Positions 59,917-64,000 of a stretch of DNA of 64,000 nucleotides are shown in pieces; the first letter of the stretch is position 1; each line of letters begins with the position of its first letter. The notes beneath the pieces are model-generated. The model was not told where the DNA came from, made no database searches, and worked only from the letters and a program-made list of their open reading frames with translations. The stretch is from Candidatus Litorirhabdus singularis. GTDB taxonomy: Bacteria > Pseudomonadota > Gammaproteobacteria > Pseudomonadales > Halieaceae. Location of the stretch: assembly GCF_026262625.1 (NCBI RefSeq), contig NZ_SHNN01000001.1:1178001-1242000 (forward strand), read 5' to 3'. The translations under genes were made by a program, and so were the position numbers.

Positions 59917-62334
59917 CTAAAATGCGTAGTTGAACCGCAGTCCATAGGTGCGGGGGTCGGTCAACGTCACTGTGGCCAGGTGATTGACCGGGCTCGGCCG
60001 CCCTTGAAACACTATTTCACGGTCATCGGTAATATTCTTCACCCAGGCGGTGAGGGTCCAGGGACCGTCCTGCGGACGCATCACCAGGTTGGCATCAAAG
60101 CGATCCCAGGCATCTATCTCATCGTAGTCGGCGCGGTTGAACGGTTCCATGTATTGCTTGCCGGTGTACATGTAACTGCCGGTAAGAGCCCAGTTGAGCT
60201 GCGCCAGTTCCCAGTTCACGGTCGCGTTTAACGATACCTTATGGTCCGGTGTCAGCGGGAATTGGTTGCCGTTGAGGTTCTGCTCGTCTGCGCACAGCGG
60301 GTCACTGGCATTCCCCTCCAACAAAGGACCCAGCGAGCAAGCCACGGCGTCCTTGCTATAAAAGTCGCCGTATTCCGATTGGTTGTAGGAGTAAGTGCCG
60401 CTCAGCAGCAGATGGTCTCCGACCAGTCCGGTAGCCTCCGCCTCGATGCCGTAAATGGTGGCCTCGGGAGCGTTGACAAAGGAGTTAAGGGTAATGCCGT
60501 TAACGACATCGCGCTTGAGCACGTGCAAGTCAGTGTAGTCGTAATAAAACGCTGCCGTGCTTACCTGCAGTCGGCTCTCCATCAGGCTGGCCTTGTAGCC
60601 GATTTCATAGGAAATCAGGCTCTCAGGTTCAACCTGATCAACGTCGGTGCTGGCGGTAGGTTTCATGAAGTTGAAGCCACCGGCACGATAGCCGCTGGCA
60701 ACGAAAGCGTAAACCATGCCGTTGTCGCTCAGTGTGTGATCCACCGCGAGACGCCAGGTCACATCGTCCCAATCGTCATCAATTTCACGGTCGATATAGC
60801 CATCCGTGCCCACCTCGCCAACGAACTGGGCGAAGGTGCGATCACTGCCTTCCTTCTTGTCGGTGGAGTAGCGCAACCCCAGGGTAAACGTAGTGTCATC
60901 TGAGTATTCCCAGTCGCCCTGTCCGTAAACCGCCCATGATGTGGTCTCGACTTTAGCGCGGCCCTCATACAGGCGGTTGCTGTCACTGACTGGAGCGCCG
61001 CCCAATAAGGCCGCACCAAAGAACCGGTAAACATCCATCAGGTCCTGGTTTTCTTCGGTGAAAGTCAGGTACTGATCTTCCTTGCTGTGGTAGTAATACA
61101 CCCCGGCAATGAAATTGAGGGGGCCGTCTGATTCAGAGTGCAATTGCAGGTCATGGGATTGGAATTCAGCATTCTGGGAAACGATCAGATTCTGGAACGA
61201 GGGGGTCCGCTCGATTCCTGTAAAGACCGATACCGGGACGCCGTTTGCATAGATCTTGCTCCAATCCAGACCCGAAAGGCGCGCCACCGAATGATCTGAA
61301 TCGTAGCTCGGTTGAAAGTCATAGTCGGCGTAGCCGGCGATCCAGCGCACCAGGTAACCGTCGAGACTGATATCGTTGGTCATAATCAGACCGTTGGCCT
61401 CGGTGCTGGATTCGGGCATCGAGTCGATACGTACTTCCTGATCATTGGTGGCCCCCGGGTTCTCCATAAGGTAACCCTGATGCGGGTTGGCAAAACTTTG
61501 GCCGGGATAGATGCCAGGTAAATTCAGTGGCGCACCGGTGTCCTGGTCGTTAACCAGTTCAATATATTCGCGGTCATACGGGTCCGGGCGATTGGAATTA
61601 TTGGACGGGGTATTGTTTTGTTCGAAGCGATGGCCTTTGAGGGTGGTGGTCCAGTTGTCATTCCAGTTGTAGCGCAGAATCAGGTTGACGTAACGGCGGT
61701 CCAGATCGTCCAGGTCCTGACCATTCTCCAGATTTTCGGTAAATCCGTCGCGCTTGATGGATGACACCGCCAGCAGTGCCGAAAAATCCTCGGTGATCGG
61801 GCCGCTGACCAGGCCCTGGGCCACCTGGTAACCATAGTTGCCGAGCTCGATATTGACATCGCCGCTGAGTTCATCAGTGGGCATCTTGCTGATTAGATTA
61901 ATGGCGCCGCCAATGCTGTTGCGGCCATACAGCGTGCCTTGCGGGCCTCGCAGTACCTCTACCCGCTCGATATCGAACAGGTTTGACCAGTCCATAATGC
62001 CGATTTCGGTCTGGTAAAAACCGTCCCAGTAAATGCCGATGCCGGGGTCGGAGCCCACCGCAAGATTGGGTCTGCCGACGCCCCGCAGGCTTACCCTGTA
62101 GCTGGTTACCGACAGCGAGGGAGTGCGGCCAACCAGATCCCAAGCGTTGTCTATGCCGAGCAAGTCGCGGGTGTTGGAATCAAAAGCACTGACAGCCGCC
62201 GGCGTTTCCAGCAAATTGGTTTCACGTTTGTTGGCGGTGACAATGACTTCTTCGAGGGCCGTAATAGATTGCGCGTATAGCGGTATAGATGCGGCCGTGG
62301 TGATCGCCAGCACGGCGAGGGGGAGCTGCTTCAT
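59917..62334 (-). CDS. TonB-dependent outer-membrane receptor
   Basis: The 805-residue protein has a signal peptide (PLAVLAITTAASIPLYAQ) and a plug domain (about 30-150) beginning EEVIVTANKRE, with VEVLRGPQGTLYGRNSIGG. A 22-strand barrel ends in an aromatic residue (LRFNYAF), as usual. It belongs to the TonB receptor group frequent in marine gammaproteobacteria and sphingomonads and should import an iron complex, vitamin, sugar or other large substrate. No TonB/ExbB genes are adjacent. A GGAGG site precedes the ATG by about ten bases. The neighbours give no substrate clue. Confidence 0.92.
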   Translation of the reverse strand: MKQLPLAVLAITTAASIPLYAQSITALEEVIVTANKRETNLLETPAAVSAFDSNTRDLLGIDNAWDLVGRTPSLSVTSYRVSLRGVGRPNLAVGSDPGIGIYWDGFYQTEIGIMDWSNLFDIERVEVLRGPQGTLYGRNSIGGAINLISKMPTDELSGDVNIELGNYGYQVAQGLVSGPITEDFSALLAVSSIKRDGFTENLENGQDLDDLDRRYVNLILRYNWNDNWTTTLKGHRFEQNNTPSNNSNRPDPYDREYIELVNDQDTGAPLNLPGIYPGQSFANPHQGYLMENPGATNDQEVRIDSMPESSTEANGLIMTNDISLDGYLVRWIAGYADYDFQPSYDSDHSVARLSGLDWSKIYANGVPVSVFTGIERTPSFQNLIVSQNAEFQSHDLQLHSESDGPLNFIAGVYYYHSKEDQYLTFTEENQDLMDVYRFFGAALLGGAPVSDSNRLYEGRAKVETTSWAVYGQGDWEYSDDTTFTLGLRYSTDKKEGSDRTFAQFVGEVGTDGYIDREIDDDWDDVTWRLAVDHTLSDNGMVYAFVASGYRAGGFNFMKPTASTDVDQVEPESLISYEIGYKASLMESRLQVSTAAFYYDYTDLHVLKRDVVNGITLNSFVNAPEATIYGIEAEATGLVGDHLLLSGTYSYNQSEYGDFYSKDAVACSLGPLLEGNASDPLCADEQNLNGNQFPLTPDHKVSLNATVNWELAQLNWALTGSYMYTGKQYMEPFNRADYDEIDAWDRFDANLVMRPQDGPWTLTAWVKNITDDREIVFQGRPSPVNHLATVTLTDPRTYGLRFNYAF

Positions 62335-62479
62335 AGGGGAGTTGCCTCCGGTCAGTTTAGTTATTGTTATAATTTCTTGTTACTGAATATGGCGCTATCT
62401 GGGCTAAACCGCAACCACTTATTGGTAGGCAGGTATTTCCGGCGCTGGATTTGCGAACCCCTGACTGTAGCGAAGTAAC

Positions 62480-63106
62480 TCAGTACAGCTCGTCGCGATA
62501 GTTGTCTTCCAATGCGGTCTCGATATCGGAGTAGGCGCTTTCGTCAGCATCAAACTGTTTTACCATAGCGCTCACCATCGGAGATTTTGTGCTCGCCTCC
62601 TGCCAGTGCTCCGGCTGCCACAGTTTGCTGCGGATCATGGCTTTACCGCAGTGAAAGAAGCACTCACTGACGTCGATAGTGGTGCACAGTGTGGCCGGCT
62701 TGCCTTGGGCTGCCAGTTGTTCCAGCAGCGCCGGATCGTTACTCAATGTGGCAGTACCTTTAACTCGCAGAGTCTCCCTGAGATGCGGGACGACGAAAAT
62801 CATTCCGATATGATGATTGTTGAGAATATTGCGAAAACCATAGGTCAGTTTATTGCCGGGGCGGTCTGGCAGCAGCAGTTTACCGGTGTCGGTAGCCTTC
62901 ACGAACCCTGGTGAATCTCCCTTGGGCGAAACGTCCATGCGTCCGGCGCTGTCCAGGGTCGACAGAAATATCAAAGGCGAGCGCTGAATGAATTCCAGCA
63001 TGGCTTCATCGAGGGAGTTGCGAACTTTCTGGGCAATGAATTCCAGCGGCGTGCCAAGAGTGTCTTCCAGTTGCTGGACACTGGTTATCTGATAGTTGTC
63101 AGCCAT
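62480..63106 (-). CDS. Pyridoxamine 5'-phosphate oxidase-like FMN-binding protein
   Basis: The 208-residue protein has the split beta-barrel PPOX fold, with FLSTLDSAGRMDVSPKGDSPGF as FMN-binding segment and NHHIGMIFVVPHLRETLRVKGTA as the second. It resembles the MSMEG_1061-type group of the family, whose members bind FMN or F420 and reduce or oxidise unknown substrates. It starts with ATG behind AAGGAGA, seven bases upstream. It is separated from the TonB receptor by 145 bases and divergent from the TauE gene. Confidence 0.85.
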   Translation of the reverse strand: MADNYQITSVQQLEDTLGTPLEFIAQKVRNSLDEAMLEFIQRSPLIFLSTLDSAGRMDVSPKGDSPGFVKATDTGKLLLPDRPGNKLTYGFRNILNNHHIGMIFVVPHLRETLRVKGTATLSNDPALLEQLAAQGKPATLCTTIDVSECFFHCGKAMIRSKLWQPEHWQEASTKSPMVSAMVKQFDADESAYSDIETALEDNYRDELY

Positions 63107-63211
63107 AATCGTTCTCCTTGTGGTTATGGTTATAGCACGGATCTGTCACGCGAACGCGGCGCACTCACATAACCCTTGTGTTTACAGTCAGCAAACGCTG
63201 CAATAGCGGCC

Positions 63212-63955
63212 ATGCTAACTGATCCTCTATTTTACCTCACCGCTATTCCGGCGGTGCTGCTCTATGGGATAGCCAAAGGCGGCTTTGCCGGTCCAGCGGC
63301 CGTGATGGCGGTACCTATCATGGCACTGTTCATGTCGCCGACGCAGGCTGCCGCCATCTTGTTGCCGATTCTGGTGGTGATGGATGCTCAGGTCGTGCGC
63401 ACCTACTGGGGGCACTTTGACCGCCGGGCGCTGCGTATCTTGTTGCCCGGTGCCATGGTGGGTATTGCGCTGGGATACTTGAGCGTGGGCTATATGAATG
63501 ACGACCATATACGGGTGGTGATTGGGGTGCTTGCCACGGCCTTTGGTCTGCAGACCCTGTTTGGCCTGCGCGCTCTGAGCGGCTCTGAACACAACCCGGT
63601 GACCGGCTCGTTATTCGGCACCCTGGCCGGATTTACCAGCTTTAGCATCCACGCTGGTGGTCCACCAGTAGCTATGTATTTATTGCCCAAAGGTTTGTCG
63701 CCGCTGCTGTTTGCCGGTACGTCGGGTATGTTTTTTGCCGTGGTAAACGTCGTTAAGTTGTTCCCTTACTATGCGCTGGACCAGTTGCAGCTGGGTAATC
63801 TGACTCTGTCGCTGGTGCTGATGCCGCTGGCTCCGCTGGGCGTGGCCATGGGGCATTTTCTGGTGCAACGCACAGACCCGACGCTGTATTACCGGATTAT
63901 CAGTTTTTTATTGGTCTTGGTCGGACTGCGCCTACTGACCCAGGGACTAGGCTAG
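63212..63955 (+). CDS. TauE/SafE-family membrane transporter (second copy)
   Basis: I take ATG 63212, which begins MLTDPLFYL, as the start; a TTG at 63176 in frame is possible but neither has a clear ribosome binding site. The 247-residue protein has about eight helices with typical repeated glycine-rich halves (GIAKGGFAGPAAVMAVPIMA and GFTSFSIHAGGPPVAMYLLP). The family exports small anions, often sulfur compounds. It is distinct from the copy at 20214-20963. Its last four bases overlap the end of the convergent partial gene at the edge. Confidence 0.8.
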   Translation: MLTDPLFYLTAIPAVLLYGIAKGGFAGPAAVMAVPIMALFMSPTQAAAILLPILVVMDAQVVRTYWGHFDRRALRILLPGAMVGIALGYLSVGYMNDDHIRVVIGVLATAFGLQTLFGLRALSGSEHNPVTGSLFGTLAGFTSFSIHAGGPPVAMYLLPKGLSPLLFAGTSGMFFAVVNVVKLFPYYALDQLQLGNLTLSLVLMPLAPLGVAMGHFLVQRTDPTLYYRIISFLLVLVGLRLLTQGLG

Positions 63956-64000
63956 GCCTGCTTCAGATCTGGCCCGTAGTCATTGTCTCCCGGTTCGCCG
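63952..64000 (-). CDS. Partial gene at the right edge, only the C-terminus visible
   Basis: On the minus strand one frame reads GEPGDNDYGPDLKQA and then stops at 63954-63952. The G-x-x-G-x-N-x-Y-G-P-D ending resembles C-termini of the DUF805 membrane-protein family. Only 15 codons are visible, so the call is tentative. Confidence 0.3.
   Translation of the reverse strand, partial: GEPGDNDYGPDLKQA

Overview
The window looks like chromosome from a moderately GC-rich, Gram-negative, aerobic heterotroph. It carries lipoprotein signals, a TonB-dependent receptor, Tat and Sec signal peptides, a valine-catabolic operon, glycolate oxidase and a VPLPA-CTERM surface protein. The gene set fits a marine gammaproteobacterium of the Halieaceae/Cellvibrionales type, but that is inferred from gene content; no rRNA or other taxonomic marker is present. 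I see no tRNA, IS element, prophage or CRISPR array. Coding density is high and many genes overlap by 1-11 bases.

Left part (1-26.5 kb), metabolism. A partial secreted protein and a DUF4136 lipoprotein are followed by a LysR regulator, a lipoprotein-type quinohaemoprotein alcohol dehydrogenase, a metallo-beta-lactamase-fold hydrolase, a Tat-exported NADP oxidoreductase and a crotonase. An AraC-family regulator (MmsR position) then diverges from a six-gene valine/isobutyrate operon: acylating aldehyde dehydrogenase, acyl-CoA dehydrogenase, enoyl-CoA hydratase, 3-hydroxyisobutyryl-CoA hydrolase, mmsB and an alpha/beta hydrolase. Another crotonase runs tail to tail into a GldA/GldFG/DUF4340-type ABC operon. 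Next come a coupled glutathione reductase-TauE pair and a glcDEF operon ending in an NTF2-like gene.

Middle part (26.5-57.3 kb), a very large envelope/extracellular locus. A small lipoprotein gene overlaps a 2292-residue VCBS/Ig/RHS protein, followed by a ~4080-residue multi-PKD protein. In that protein whole domains are inserted inside PKD domains, an alpha/alpha-toroid sits near residue 2700, and the C-terminus is a dockerin. Its stop codon lies two bases from the end of a convergent ten-gene operon: a VTT membrane protein, a membrane protein, a secreted toroid protein, three membrane proteins of unknown function, MoxR ATPase, DUF58, BatA-like and VWA proteins. The toroid of the operon and the toroid of the giant protein share sequence features.

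Right part (57.3-64 kb). An O-methyltransferase and a YdjY-domain protein precede a cohesin-like protein with a VPLPA-CTERM sorting tail, which has an excellent sigma-54 promoter and a hairpin abutting its ribosome binding site. A TonB-dependent receptor, an FMN-binding PPOX protein and a second TauE/SafE transporter follow.

The most interesting reading is that the middle and right parts form one undescribed surface system: a dockerin-bearing giant protein, a cohesin-bearing sorted anchor, an RHS/VCBS filament-like protein, and a MoxR/VWA/toroid membrane machine. Possible shared sigma-54 control supports this weakly. The link is inference from domains, layout and promoter-like motifs.
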